Shown piece after piece: positions 48,468-60,072 of a stretch of DNA of 64,000 bases. Location of the stretch: positions 2,343,409 through 2,407,408 of the forward strand of contig CM073328.1 in the NCBI GenBank assembly GCA_037043015.1. Direction: 5' to 3'. The first letter of the stretch is position 1. Each line of letters opens with the position of its first letter. The stretch comes from Bryum argenteum (Eukaryota > Streptophyta > Bryopsida > Bryales > Bryaceae). A model generated the notes under the pieces. The model had not been told where the DNA came from and ran no database searches. It saw nothing but the letters and a program-made list of their open reading frames with translations. Both the position numbers and the translations under genes were made by a program.

Positions 48468-48986
48468 GGGTCCCTTTACACTATGAACCAAGAGCCATGA
48501 CGAAAAAAATTAAAATCATTTTCATGGTGATGGTCATCGTCTTGGCCAAGAGCCGTGACCATGATATCATAAATGAATTTTTGAGTGGTTTGCTCACTCT
48601 TGTAGTATAAAGTGAATTTGGACTCGACAAGTTTAAGCACAAGTCTCCAATATAAATTCTCATCATTCTCTCTTTTACCCTCACCTTTTTTCCTCCTTTT
48701 CTTTCAAATAATTGAACAGTAGCCCATCAATGATTTTTGAGCCTCATGGTCTCCTTGATTGTAGTTGAGTCAAGGCATTTGCTTCAACTCAACTATAATG
48801 AAGGAGACCATGGAAACAATTTTCATTGTGGAAAATCTAGCATGGTTTGGGGACCTCAATGTTAGTGATTAATCTCCTTTTTTTAAGGTAGTGTAAAGCC
48901 AAATGGGACCAAGAGCACTTTCCTCTCCATTCACAAGTTCTAGAAGGCCATGGTCAATCTTCATGGTCCATGGTGTAAGGCGAACC
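48468..48986. mobile_element. Small inverted-repeat element, relative of 13742-14165
   Basis: Left end is GGGTCCCTTTACACTATGAA, and the right end is the complement of GGTTCGCCTTACACCATGGA. Flanks are TAA and TCA. Inside is a hairpin of GGTCTCCTTGATTGTAGTTG with its complement (48745-48825) and the CATGGTCATC/GTCTTGGCC region seen in reverse at about 14110-14150. The piggyBac MITE ends exactly at its left border. Confidence 0.7.
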
Positions 48987-49204
48987 TCAGTGCTCAAAAC
49001 TTGGGAAGATTTCTAATTGTATACTAATTGCACGGTTTTCTTTTGTCCTCTCAGATATTGGCTAATATTTTTCTGTTTTTTGAGTTATAGAGTTTGCCAT
49101 GTAGGCATTTATGTAGGATTGGTAACTACTAAAGAATGTGTTTGGGAACACTTTCTTTTAAGGAGATAAGAACACCTTCTAACACCACATTTAAGGCAAA
49201 CGGA

Positions 49205-49558
49205 AACATACCTTCAATTGGGTATGCTCATGAAAATTTCTGAAGACTCATTACCCTTTTCATTTTGAACTTCATGCAATTTCTATTCTAGAAGAAGGTT
49301 CAGTTCAACAATATGGTATAACAAGTATCATACTAATTGTAATTTTTTCCTCAAAAAGTTGAAGGGTGAGTAGATACCTCTACGAGTTTGTGATTCTTAG
49401 GAGAAAACAGTTTTTAAGGATTCTTAAATTTTCCTAAAATTTCAAGAGCGAAAAATGTAGATTTATGAGAAATTCTATAGCTAGAAGTTATAATTTCTGG
49501 AGGCTGCCCTTGTCCAATTTAGTTGGGTCCAAATTAGGTTGCTTGGAAATCAGAGGGC
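49205..49558 (-). mobile_element. Old piggyBac-family relic, left half (split by the 5.7-kb element)
   Basis: It matches, in inverted orientation, the central part of the 925-bp copy at 59099-60023: the TGCTCATGAAAATTT piece, the CTTCATGCAATTTCTATTCT piece, and GGAGGCTGCCCTTGT. The match resumes after the 5.7-kb element at 55263, so that element landed in an older member of its own family. Confidence 0.6.
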
Positions 49559-50422
49559 TTAACCCCTAAAGGCCCAAGCGTTTTTGCAACCTCCAATCTC
49601 AAAATCTGCGATTTTTGACCACATTGTGGAGTTTGGAGTATGGCATAAATTTTTATTGTATTCTGGAACATTCAACCGTAAGATCTTGAACCTAACTTCA
49701 TCCATGATTACCATGTCAAATCTCAACCGTTGGATCTGCACCATTTGTGAGATCATAACGTTCAAAGTTGATGCAGAAATTTTTTTGTGGCTTGCCCGAA
49801 AGACATAGTCTACTTGGTGCAAAGGGAGACTTGGTGATTGTTACCCTAAACATTTTGCTAGTATTTTTTTCCATGTTAGAAATCAAGTTGGCCACACCCA
49901 TGCAAAATTTTAGACACTCATTCCACTTTTTGGACCTTCATACAATTTTTTTTCTAGAAGGAGGCAAAAAAGTACTCTAAGTGAACAAATTGGGGTTCTA
50001 ATACAAATCCACCATCAACTTTTTGAATTTTTCAAAAGTGAACGGTGAAAATGTTCCTTTACACAAATCAGAGTCATGGGGGAAAAAAAATTTGAAAAAA
50101 AGTAAAATCTCAATTATTGACAATTTTGGAGAACATAAACACACATATGCAAATTAGTAAATGGACGGGCAACAAAGAAGAATGGGAACCCATTCTCAAT
50201 CTTACGGGCCCATTGCTGGCAATATGGCAGAGCTATGAATAGCCTACTGCCACCATAAATACTTTGCCTAATATTCTATGTAGATAGCTATGACATGTGT
50301 CACTTGCAATAAAGGGAGGGCTTTCTTCCCGTTGCTCCCCACCGTTACTAAGCTCCCTAAGCTCTTTATAAGTTCCCTATAAAAAGATGATCTGACAAAA
50401 GGCCCACGCTTGCAACGACAAA

Positions 50423-50704
50423 GTGGATTTGACTGGCACCTTGGGGAGCCACATGAGGTGGCAGGAATTTCGTGATCTGGAAAGAGCCGAGCTGGAGGAG
50501 CTGGCCCGCCTTGCTGCCGTCCCTGGCCACCACTTGTACCGTGCAGTAGGCGCACTGATTGAAGCCCCCTTTGCGAAGTCGTTCTCCAGGGCACAAAATA
50601 GAATTCTCCTAACTGGAGAAAGGACTCCAGGGATTGCCGAACACCTACAAAATCACCAAAATTTATCAATTTACAAGAATTCTAATGTAACTAATAAAAA
50701 ATAA
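50423..50704 (+). other. Short plus-strand ORF in a GC-rich island of the piggyBac element
   Basis: 93 codons with RDLERAELEELARLAAV (helix-like). A 133-codon frame on the other strand covers the same bases (50268-50669), so coding status is unclear. No family is recognised. It could be captured host DNA. Confidence 0.25.
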
Positions 50705-51045
50705 ATTATCCATAAGCATAGTATTATTCATAGTATTATTACTAACTTTTGTATGTGGGGTAAGAAACAAAGCAAAGAATTATTCACAAGCAATATTCAA
50801 ATTATTGTGGTGTCATTTGTTTGTGGGGTAAGAAATAAAGCAAAGTATTATTCATAACTCAACTACTATTCATATTTGTTTGTGGGATAAAAAACATAGC
50901 AAAGTATTATTCACAAGCAAAGTACTATTCATATTATTATTACTAACGTTTGTTTGTGGGGTTCAAATAAAGCAAAGTATTATTCACAAGGAAAGTACTA
51001 TTATTCACAAGCAAAGTACTATATGCGCAAAATGTGGGGTAACAA
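50700..51045 (+). repeat. Tandem minisatellite inside the piggyBac element
   Basis: Four to five imperfect copies of a unit of roughly 65-75 bases containing TTTGTTTGTGGGGTAAGAAA and GCAAAGTATTATTCACAAGC. Shorter sub-repeats of the second part lie at the right end. It sits between the transposase 3' end and the left terminus. Confidence 0.8.
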
Positions 51046-51123
51046 ACTTGAGCTTCCTCTTTGTATGCAAAAAGAAATACTTACATTCACTCACATATGG
51101 CGTTGGCGTCGTATGGCAATATC

Positions 51124-53731
51124 TCAGTGCCACTTCTCAAAGCAACCTCGATTGAGACACATCCATTTGTCTCCACACTTCCGGCGATAATAATGTGGTT
51201 CAAATTTTTGGCAAACCACACACCGACGTCGTAATTTTGTATATGTGGGTACACAAATCAATGGCGTGTTCCTTGCTCGAGGAATATCCGCGGGGTGTGA
51301 ATCTCTCATAGGCCACCCTTGAAGAAGGGCTTCACATAAGCCCTTCTTGAATTGAAGGTGTGTCATCGGCGTGCGGTTATATCGATAGTGTTTCACACAC
51401 TCCAAATAATATATATACATGTTGACAATCGAGACATCCAATAAGAAGAAAAAAAATACGGTGCCACCACTTGTGGCTCCGTACTTGGCATGAATAGGAT
51501 GCTCGGAGTTGATCGGCAACATCTACACCTCGCATGTGAGTTGTATATTCTTTCAAAATCGGGGATGTTAGAATCATTTCACGACTTGCACCATTTCGCC
51601 GAGGGACCGTTACTACCTTCTCACATGGGGTTGAATTGGCAAATAATGAGTGGAAATAAGAAGCACGGGCTTCTTATCCTTCCACATAACACATGATATC
51701 GTGCGGGTGTCATGCATTTTCCATAAAGTTGTGCCTTGAGGCACATTTTTGAAAGAATTGGTGTTTTTCAAATCTAAGGGAAGACCAACCCGGTTTGCCC
51801 TTATTGTCCCACATGCATACATTTCCCGTGATAAAAGAGTTGTGAAAAGTCCAAAACTAGTGAAGTAATTATCCATTGTCACGCAATGGCCTAAGTTCAA
51901 AGGCCATCCACTAACCTCATAACTACATTATGGGCCAATCGAGCATCGCCAAGAACAATATTAGGTTGTTCTATGGGAAGGGGGGCTACAATATTGTCTT
52001 TTCCACAATAGATCTCGAAATTCCATACGAACTTTGAAATCGAGCATGCCAAACACCAAACCTTCAAGCCCCACTTTTGAGGCTTCTTAGGCATATATTG
52101 ACGTATCGGTGAATATGTCCCCTTATAGCGAATCATCATTTCATCAATGGTCAAATATTTTCCAAGAAACCATGCCTTTTTACATTGATCTCTCATAGCA
52201 TTGACTAACCATCTTGTTTGACCGATTTTGTCATAACCCGGGTCCCCTCTAGTTTGTCCTTCCATGTTTGTAAGATGGAGACATCTCCTAATGTCTTGAA
52301 ATCGGGCCCGTGTAAATATATTTGAAATACTTGGGCATCCAAAGAGGTCATCACGCATCCAATATGTTCTTACATTAGGTTGAACCCTCAACCCCATATA
52401 TATGGCTAAGGCCATAAATGCTTTGAGGCTCGAAATTGTCATATTCTCCCAAGTAGGACCACCTTTGGTATTTCCATGCTCATCTAAAGGAGCATTTGCA
52501 TACCGATTAGTTTCTTGAACAATAGTGGCCAACATGTGTGGAGTCCAAAAGAGGCCAAATAAATCCATAAAACTTGGCATACCACGATGATGACGAGAAG
52601 GACCCATGGGTTTCCCCAAAAATGATATCGGCATTGGATTATACATAATACTTGGGTTTCCCCAAGTCTCATTCCTAAATTGCCACCTAATATCCTCTTG
52701 TTGATGGGGTAACCCATCGTTACGATTATCTCCATCACTATCGAGGCACTTTCAAAATTGGGTAAGTCCTCACTATCATTCCCACCCAAATCATCCCTCA
52801 CACCATTGCGTGTCATTCTCCTTCTTATTATATGTTCTTCCTCAACATCATCATCCCACTCCATATTATTATTACCGCCCTCAGTATCATTGCCATAGAA
52901 TTCTCCAGGCCCAATACCAGTACTTCTCTCCCCAATAAAAATATTTGGCTGCAATGTGAATTGACCAATATTTTCTTCTGAAGTCACAACTACTGGTTGC
53001 CCTTGTAGCCCAAGCGTATGGCCTGTAAGGGGAAGGCCAGAAGGCGATGCACCCGCCACAGGAAGGCCCTGGTGCCCGGGTAAGCAGGCGTGCCGGCCGT
53101 TGCTGCTGTTCGGCTGGAGATGCCCCGCTGCGCTCGGCGCCGGACCCCAGCTGGCAGCCGACGCGCTTGACTCGCCGACGTGGCCCGACCTCGTGGCCGC
53201 GGCGCTGTGCCAGCCCGCAGTCCGCCGGCTTGAGTCCCATACTAGTCGCAACGCCGTTGCATCACCGCAATCTTGGTCGACGCCTAGCTGCAGCGCTGGT
53301 CCGTGCATCTCACCACTCCCGCTTGCTTCTTCGGGATCAGGTCCAGCATTGTAGATCTCACCACCTCTCTTCCGTCCTCTTCGGCCAAAGTTTATTGCTG
53401 CAAGCAAGACTTCAGGTGGCCAGAGGATATCCTCAAGACTTGCAGCTCTCTCCATACCACTATCATCTTCTCCTTCTTCATTACACAATTCTTCTGAGCT
53501 TGGGTAATACGCATGCACTGGAGATTGCGAATTCAAGTACTCGCCGTTGAAGCCAACATCTGTATCAGGGAAGGTCATGAGCTCAACTCCAGGTCCTAGA
53601 TCTGGCAATTCTTGATGTTGAGGAGGTAATATTGCTTCAGGACTAGATGGTGGGCTTGGAGGAACCGTAGTTGGTTCCGGTTGTGTCTGTAGACGTGAAC
53701 TCCTTCTCATTGGAATATTGTCCCACTCCAT
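51124..53731 (-). pseudogene. piggyBac-type transposase, frameshifted
   Basis: The 5' part (from MEWDNIPMRRSSRLQTQPE) is acidic and Pro/Ser-rich, as usual for the family N-terminus, and includes a GC-rich island. The DDE domain follows: FFWTP-like FGLFWTPHMLATIVQETNRY, FMALAIYMGLRVQPNVRTYW, YLTIDEMMIRYKG (first Asp, about 52145), CVTMDNYFTS (second Asp, about 51870) and MRGVDVADQL with KWWHRIFFFLLDV (third Asp, about 51525, and the late Asp). The C-terminus has a Cys/His cluster (CVVCQKFEPHYYRRKC, CLNRGCFEKWH) like the family's RING-like domain, which binds the ends. Frame changes near 52650 and 51915, and at least one more near 51580, split it. All catalytic Asp codons are kept. It cuts and pastes at TTAA in the nucleus. 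Confidence 0.9.
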
Positions 53732-53808
53732 CTGTATTCTCCAAGTTAGACATTACTCATAACTCTCAACTATGAAATTTAGGTACATGTTACACAAGAG
53801 ATACTCAC
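53732..53808 (-). other. Possible 77-bp intron upstream of the transposase
   Basis: On the minus strand GTGAGT at 53808-53803 and ATACAG ending at 53732 would join the frame at 53753-54193 to the transposase region. The phases do not match cleanly with the MEWDN frame, so the model is uncertain. Confidence 0.3.
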
Positions 53809-54721
53809 CTCCTTTGACTTCTTCCATGATCGACGTGGAGGCATTGCTTGTATCGGGCCAAGTAGATTTGACAATATCAAGAAATTCTTGCTCAAAAGCG
53901 TGTTGATCAACCCACCCTAGAATATGTGCGGCTTGCCTGTAGAAATGGTGTCGGAAATTATTTGCTTGTGGATTTCTTGGCCAAGCTTTGGACTTCTTAC
54001 GAACGCGTAAACTGCGCAAATGTTTTTGATCAAGCAGTGAAAGGAGGTCATGAATCTGATGTGCTCGAAGGTGTTTGCGTACAGCCCAGGAACGAAGGCG
54101 AGCTTCTGGATCGGCAGATGGAGGCGGCAATGTCGAAATAAGAAGTGGCTGCAAGTTTCCGACACTCACAACCGCAGTATTGGGTTCCTGCATATGGTCA
54201 TATTAGTCAGTTGATGTGATGTCAGTTTACCATGCAAGTTCCACATGCAAACCAAGTTCATGTTCATGTATTCGAACCCGTTGATGTGATCGCTCCTCGA
54301 TCTGTGCAATCATCTGATCGCTCACTGGCGCATGGGCTGCCGAAGTTGGTGATGATCTGCAGGCTGCCGAACTTGATGCAGCGGCGACCTTGAAGCTGGA
54401 CGGTCGGAGGCAGCTGCAGTACGCCTCCGAAGGAACTCGTCGACCTCCCTGGCACGTACAGTTCGCCGCCGATTCCTCTCGCTGAAGCTCAACCTCGGCG
54501 GCAAGTACAGTTGGACCACGAAGGAGCTGTTCGATCTCCCTGGCCGAAGACTCTACTGCGTAATCACCATTTTCAGTGCTCTGATCATTTTCGGTCCATA
54601 CTGGCACCTCGATGAATCCTTCTCCTACTGTTGCACTCGCCTCTCTCGAATCGGTAGTTGCTAGTGAAATGATGGCAGCAGTCACAGGAACCCCGTCCAA
54701 AGAATTTGCAAAACTAGCCAT
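53753..54721 (-). other. Upstream open frames of the piggyBac element, unrecognised
   Basis: Two frames: 54227-54721 (164 codons, MASFANSLDGVPVTAAI, then Glu/Ser-rich) and 53753-54193 (146 codons, basic, RSWAVRKHLRAHQIHDLLSL and FRHHFYRQAAHILGWVDQH). The second looks like a folded helical segment. They could be 5' exons of the transposase or a separate accessory protein. GC-rich stretches within them resemble captured DNA. No family is recognised. Confidence 0.4.
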
Positions 54722-55262
54722 AATGGATTTTTGTTACTTTTGAAATATGCTTTGGATTTGATGTATGCTGTTTGTTGTTCCCAACATCTTTCCATGAGTT
54801 TCTCATTCAAATTCTGAAATTTGAATCGCCCCATGTCAGTGTGTTCTCAGCCGCCAGTTTCACGAAGTTTGTAGTTATGACATGTATTTGGAGGGGGCGT
54901 CAATCTTTGGCCAGTCCCAAAGCATTCAATTCTGCCGAATGTTGGGTCCTCCAAAACCCTGCTTGGAACCCCTGCCCCTCTGGAGTTTTCTCGAGTGACC
55001 CTCGCAACTGCCCCCATTTCCACCTTGTTCCTTAGTGGCCACAACAACAACCCGTTCTGCCCTTTCTCAACTCCAAATCAAAAATTTGCTCTACAAGGCA
55101 CTAAAATTGGAATCTTACTTTGCAAATTTTACCACACACAATTACTATGTTTCCCGACACACACACCAAATTACAGCCCAAAACACCAAAATTTGACCTC
55201 TCATCTAAGGTGCCCAAAACTGCAAAACGCCGATTCGGCTTTCCTGGGCCTTTAGGGGTTAA

Positions 55263-55425
55263 GTAATGAATACAACACTAAGCAAATAAATTTTTTAAAA
55301 AAATGTCAAACACAACTTTGTAATATAGGAAACATCAATTGAAGATCCAAGTGGAAAAAAACTAATCTTAACCACCTCATCTAGGCTGCCCATTTTGGTC
55401 TACTTGAATCTTTAGAGTTTAAACC
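55263..55425 (-). mobile_element. Old piggyBac-family relic, right half
   Basis: It resembles the reverse complement of the left half of the 925-bp and 933-bp copies, with GTAATGAA, the ATATAGGAAACATC piece and CTCATCTAGGCTGCCCATTT. It ends in a worn terminus, CTTTAGAGTTTAAAC, at about 55408-55422. It continues the relic at 49205-49558. Confidence 0.55.
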
Positions 55426-55469
55426 ATAAAAAATTTCCAACTCTTATATTGTAAGTGAAGAATGTAGAT

Positions 55470-55555
55470 TTTTTTTTTTTATTTTTATTTTTTATTTTTT
55501 TTATTTTTTTTATTTTTTTTATTTTTTTATTTTTTTATTTTTTTATATTAAAATT
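55470..55555 (+). repeat. Low-complexity (TTTTTTA)n tract
   Basis: About 85 bases of T runs separated by single A residues. The open frame across it is a composition artefact. Confidence 0.9.
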
Positions 55556-55559
55556 TTTG

Positions 55560-56335
55560 AAAACGAAAAAAATTCTTCTTTCCACATCACTTATACTTGA
55601 ATCAATATTGAACGTTGTAGTTTTAAACCAAACTTTGGATGCTTAGGGCTTGGAGGAGGGCCAATGACAAGCTCCTTGACAAAAAGGGCACTTGAAGGTG
55701 TTACCAAAGATACCTTGATAAGACCAACAAGTTCCATTGCTTTGAATACTGACTCTTTATAGCTGAGCAATAAACTTGACACTAAGCCAATGACTAGCTA
55801 TATGTAGCCACACAGAAGGGGTTGTAAAATGTGGGACCATTTTGAATCCACACCTTTTGGATTCTATAAGTGACCCGACTAAATTCCGCCTTCCAGTACA
55901 AGTGTACAACATGACTTAAGTTTCAAAAGTACTTCAACTTCAAAAATCAAAAGTATTGAGATTTTTCCAAAAGGGAGGATGATATCTTGTAAAAGTCAAG
56001 TTAACTTGAGGTAAACAACATTTGGGTGGAAGTTGGATTGGTAACGGTTGTGGCAGCTACCTTTGGCGGTGTGAAGCCTCTCTTAAACGGCTCGCCAAAG
56101 GTGGCGGGTCGGATAGGTAGTCCAATGAATAAACAAATGACCTTCGTCTAACTACATTTAGCGAGGCTAGTCCCTTTGGCTTATCCATTGAGAATGCCCT
56201 TCGTTACACCTCCAAGAAACTTGGGGTGAAGGCAATAGTCACTTCAAACTCTATATGATTTTATGTCAAACACTTCAAACTTTTATCACTCTTTGTGAAA
56301 GACAAGAAAGTAAAAAATGCTTCTAATTACCATTT
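55560..56335. other. Stretch without recognised genes
   Basis: No ORF or repeat with support, apart from a slightly GC-richer piece at about 56035-56120. Confidence 0.45.
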
Positions 56336-56675
56336 AGAGCATTCCCAATTGATTAGCTAAAGGGTAGAATTGACTAAATTTAAAATCCCTAGTGCTAATC
56401 CAACGTGCTATTCTTGGCTCCTTGCAAAGAAGAGGCCCTTGACTTACCAGAGGTAGCGTATTTGAGCACGTGCAATAGATTAGCAATATAAGAGAGGTTG
56501 TTGAATCTACACCCTTCCACAATAGTCTTGTTAGATGCCTATTTGTATTCCGCCCATGACAATTGTTCAAAAATATGTGAAATTCGAAAATTTTAAGATT
56601 TTCTCAAAAGGCTGCCCACAATCACCCAAAAGTCAAGCTAACCAAGCTAACCAAAAGCAATGTTGGAGATGCTTT
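56336..56675. mobile_element. Probable MITE with GAGCATYYCCAA ends, about 340 bp
   Basis: The left end is GAGCATTCCCAATTGATTAG and the right end is the complement of GCATCTCCAACATTGCTTTT. Ends starting GAGCATCTCCAAC are common on plant MITEs. The target duplication is not clear. It is non-coding. Confidence 0.5.
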
Positions 56676-56766
56676 CTGCAAGCCCTTTTGCCCAGCTATC
56701 TACCCAATTTTCATCAAACCGGGCGGTTACTTTGTTACTTCATCCTTGGACCCCAATCCCCTTTAA

Positions 56767-57699
56767 CCCCTAACCAACCAAGGCCTCCAATTTAGTTGTT
56801 TTTATATTTTGGGCAGCCTAGATGAAGGGGTTAGAATCAATATTTTAGCCTAAGATTTTTATTGGATGTTCCCTATACTACAAGGTGTATGTGGGAAAAA
56901 TTGCAAAGCCAAACTCCATTTCGAGAATTTTTAAATGCAAATTTTCCTTTTCGGCTTTGGGACGGGCAGAAAAAAGTTTTTATTCTTAACTTTTTTTTTA
57001 GATTAAAAAATAAATAAATCCTTTCTTGACTCATTTCGTACTTAGGTTTCCAAGCAAGTGACCCAAGTTAAAACTTAAACCAATTCTACAAGGGCACCCT
57101 TCAAAAAATTACAAGAACTAGATCCAAAGTTTCTGTAATATTACAATTTTTCCTTTCAAAATTTGCTAAAATTTGAAATTTAGGAATTTTAGGAATTTCT
57201 TTTTTCTTAAAATTCACAAACTCATGAAGGCACGTACTCACCATTCATTTTTCCCTTAAACCAAATACGATAAATGTGGTGCATGTTCTACTGAATCCTT
57301 GATTTCTACCTTCCTCTAGTAAATAAATTGCATGAAGGTTCAAAAAGCCAAATGAGTATTTAAAATTTTGTATGGTAATGCTCAACTTAGTTATCTACAT
57401 GGAAAAAATATAAGCAAGATGTTTGAGGTATTAAGCATCACATTATCCTTTGCACAAAGTAGACTACGTCTGCTGAATAAAAAGTTTGCATCAACTTTGA
57501 TTGTTGTGATTTTACAAATGGCAAAGATTCAACGATTGAAATTTTAAACAATACCTCTGATGGTAGTTATCTTTAAGATCCTATGGTTGAAGGTTTCAAA
57601 AAATTGTTAAAAAAATTCTTATACTCCAAAGTTTACAAGGTGGTATGAAATCGCAGTCTTGGAGTTTGGAGCTCTCAAAACACCAGGGTCATTTAGGGG
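56767..57699. mobile_element. Non-autonomous piggyBac-family element, 933 bp
   Basis: TTAA lies at 56763-56766 and 57700-57703. The left end is CCCCTAACC; the right end is the complement of CCCCTAAATGACCCTGG. It is colinear with 59099-60023 (GGGCAGCCTAGATG, the CAAGGTGTATGTGGGAAAAA piece, ACAAGGGCACCC, the TTTGATTGTTGTGATTTTAC piece) and shares the right half with the coding copy. It has no ORF. Confidence 0.85.
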
Positions 57700-57703
57700 T
57701 TAA

Positions 57704-58368
57704 ATGGCGTTATTTCGTTAAATGTCTCGTTTTTGGTTGCTCAAGATAAAACAAATAACATAAGTTTTGTTTGGTGTCCAACTTTTAAACGCCAAACTTA
57801 CGTAAGAAAATTTACCTAGGACTTGACATGCTACCCCTTATAGTAGTTGGATATCAGATATTACCGATTTATCATTGGAAGTTGAAAAAGAAAAAAACAC
57901 TAAAAAAATTGTTTGGCTGTTTGGATTCAAAATCTACATATAAAGCAAAATATTTAGAGGTTGAACATGAGGAGTTATAAATTGATGATAGGGTTTACAA
58001 ACTAAATGAAAAAAATAATAAGCAAAATATAAGTATAGTGGATCCTTGTTGGGAAGTTGAGGGTTTAAGGTTATTGTTATATTTTGCGTTAAACTTATGA
58101 CTATGTTTAAGGAATAAGCGTGAGAAAATAAAGAGGCCTTCCTTTTTATAAGATGGCAACATTTTTATAGAAATAGATAACACTAACAAAAACTAGAATT
58201 TAACCATTAGACGCCCATGCGATTATTTTAAAATCAATGTGCACTATGAGACCTTCAAACAATGTTATTTGAAAGCTTTTAATTATTCAAAAGAAAAAAA
58301 GGAAAAAAAGGAATAATCCCTCGTAATATTGTACATTGTTTTAACGAGAGTCAAAAAACTATGTGCTA
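57704..58368. other. AT-rich stretch without recognised genes
   Basis: No gene or repeat is recognised. It ends with CTA bordering the next element. Confidence 0.45.
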
Positions 58369-59098
58369 GGGCCGGTTTAGACTACAATGGAGAAGTCTAC
58401 CTGTCATGAAAAGAAGGCCATTTCTCAATTGTGATTGGTCAAAAATGTCACTCTTGACTGGTGGGTGTTTACACTTGGTGAAGAAAGCAATGGTGGATCT
58501 CTTTTTTCATGAATGATAAAAGGACATGGCACCTTCTGTGGCAATACTTTTTGAACAAAGAGTTCTCTGGAACATTAATTTCTTCTCCGGCCTGAAGAGG
58601 CTAGACAAGAAATGAGTACTCCGGAGAAGCTCAATCTCATTATATGATAGTGTTTTATTTCAATATTCCAGCTAAAATTCCTTCCAATAATACTAGACTC
58701 ATTAAAAAAAAATGCTGCAACATGATTATGAGAAAGAGAGACTAAATTTATCAAGCCCATTTGGTTTGTGTCACATAATTACAGTAACTTGTGGATTCCT
58801 ACAGTGATCAAGTCCTCTTGCTGCAATAGTTGTGGCTTGATAATTTTTCACAGGTTGATTTCCTATCTCAATGCAAGGGAGGATTACTCACACAAAAATA
58901 TTGTTTGAAATCTCTAATGTATATGATTTGTTTGTTTCCAAGTAAAGAAAAACATCATGACAAATGATTGAATACTGAAGGACTAGTGCAAATATGACAT
59001 TTTAAAAGAAAGAATTTATTGAAATTGGGTTGAGTTAAAAATTTCATTAATATTTCCAATCACTCCTGATCAATTTATTGGGCTTCGAGTTAAATTAA

Positions 59099-60023
59099 CC
59101 CCTAAAAATCCAGGAAAACCGATTCGGTTTTCTGAGATTTCGGGCAGCTCATTTTAAGGAATTAAATTGATATTATTGCCTAAGATTTTTACAAGATGCT
59201 CCCCATACTGTAATGTGTATGTGGTAAAATTTGCAAAGCCAAATTTTAATTTTATAATCTTCAACTAGAAATTTTAGGTTTCAAGTCCAAAATGGGCAGT
59301 TTAATTTTTATGTTTTTTTAAGTATTTTTTTTGGAAATATGTTCATTACTATTCAAATTCCAAAGTATCCGAAGTCAAAAAGTTTACCAATTTTACAAGG
59401 GCAGCCTCCAAAACTTTCAAAAACAATGTTCACAATTTCTAGTAATTTTACAATTTTTTCTTTCAAAAATTGCCGAAATTTGAGAATTTGGATTTTTTCC
59501 AAGATTTTTTTTTTTTTTCAAAATTCACATTCTCATAAATGCGCCTACTCACCATCCTGATTTTTCTCAAACTAAATATATCATATGTAGTGCTTGTTTT
59601 ACTATATGGTTGTTTTTAGACCTTCTTTCATAAAATAATTTACATTAAGGTCAAAAAGTGGAATTGGTCTCTAAAATTTTGCATGAGTGTACCAAACTTG
59701 ATTACCTACATGAAAAAAAATGACGGAAAATTGTTTGGAGTAACAATCATCAAGTTGCCCTTGGCACCATTTAGACAATGCCTCTCACGCAGCGGCAAAA
59801 AAAAGTGTTGGTCAAACTTTGATTGTTATGATCTCACAAATGACAAACATCCAACGGTAGAAATTTTGACCAGTTTTTTGTATACAAGTTAGGTACAAGA
59901 TCTTACGGTTCAAAGTCTAAAATTTCAAAAAAAAAGTTTCCTCCATTTCCCCATTTCCCAACGAAGGTGAAAAATGGCAGTTTTTGGTTCTAGAGGTCGA
60001 GGAAATGCCTGGATTTTTAGGGG
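59099..60023. mobile_element. Non-autonomous piggyBac-family element, 925 bp
   Basis: TTAA lies at 59095-59098 and 60024-60027. Both ends begin CCCCTAAAAATCCAGG, exact over 16 bases. The left end continues AAAACCGATTCGG, like the right end of the 5.7-kb element. Non-coding. It is the best-preserved short copy. Confidence 0.9.
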
Positions 60024-60072
60024 TTAAAATGATATTTAAAAAAAAATATATTAAAAGTCAATTTATTTCTGT

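Larger units (their letters stand above)
49563..55258 (-). mobile_element. piggyBac DNA transposon, 5.7 kb, coding but damaged
   Basis: TTAA lies at 49559-49562 and 55259-55262, the hallmark target of piggyBac elements. The first 14 bases of both ends are identical, CCCCTAAAGGCCCA. The right end then has GGAAAGCCGAATC, which the left lacks, and similarity resumes at GCGTTTTGCA. On the minus strand it carries a piggyBac transposase (51124-53731) and upstream open frames (53753-54721). A tandem repeat lies at 50700-51045, and GC-rich islands at about 50400-50600, 53040-53290 and 54340-54540 differ from the AT-rich rest. Two or three frameshifts in the transposase suggest it is dead or nearly so. 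Confidence 0.9.

Noticed and set aside
55455-55646. ORF with a poly-Phe stretch resembling a membrane protein
   Set aside because: It is the translation of a T-rich low-complexity tract.
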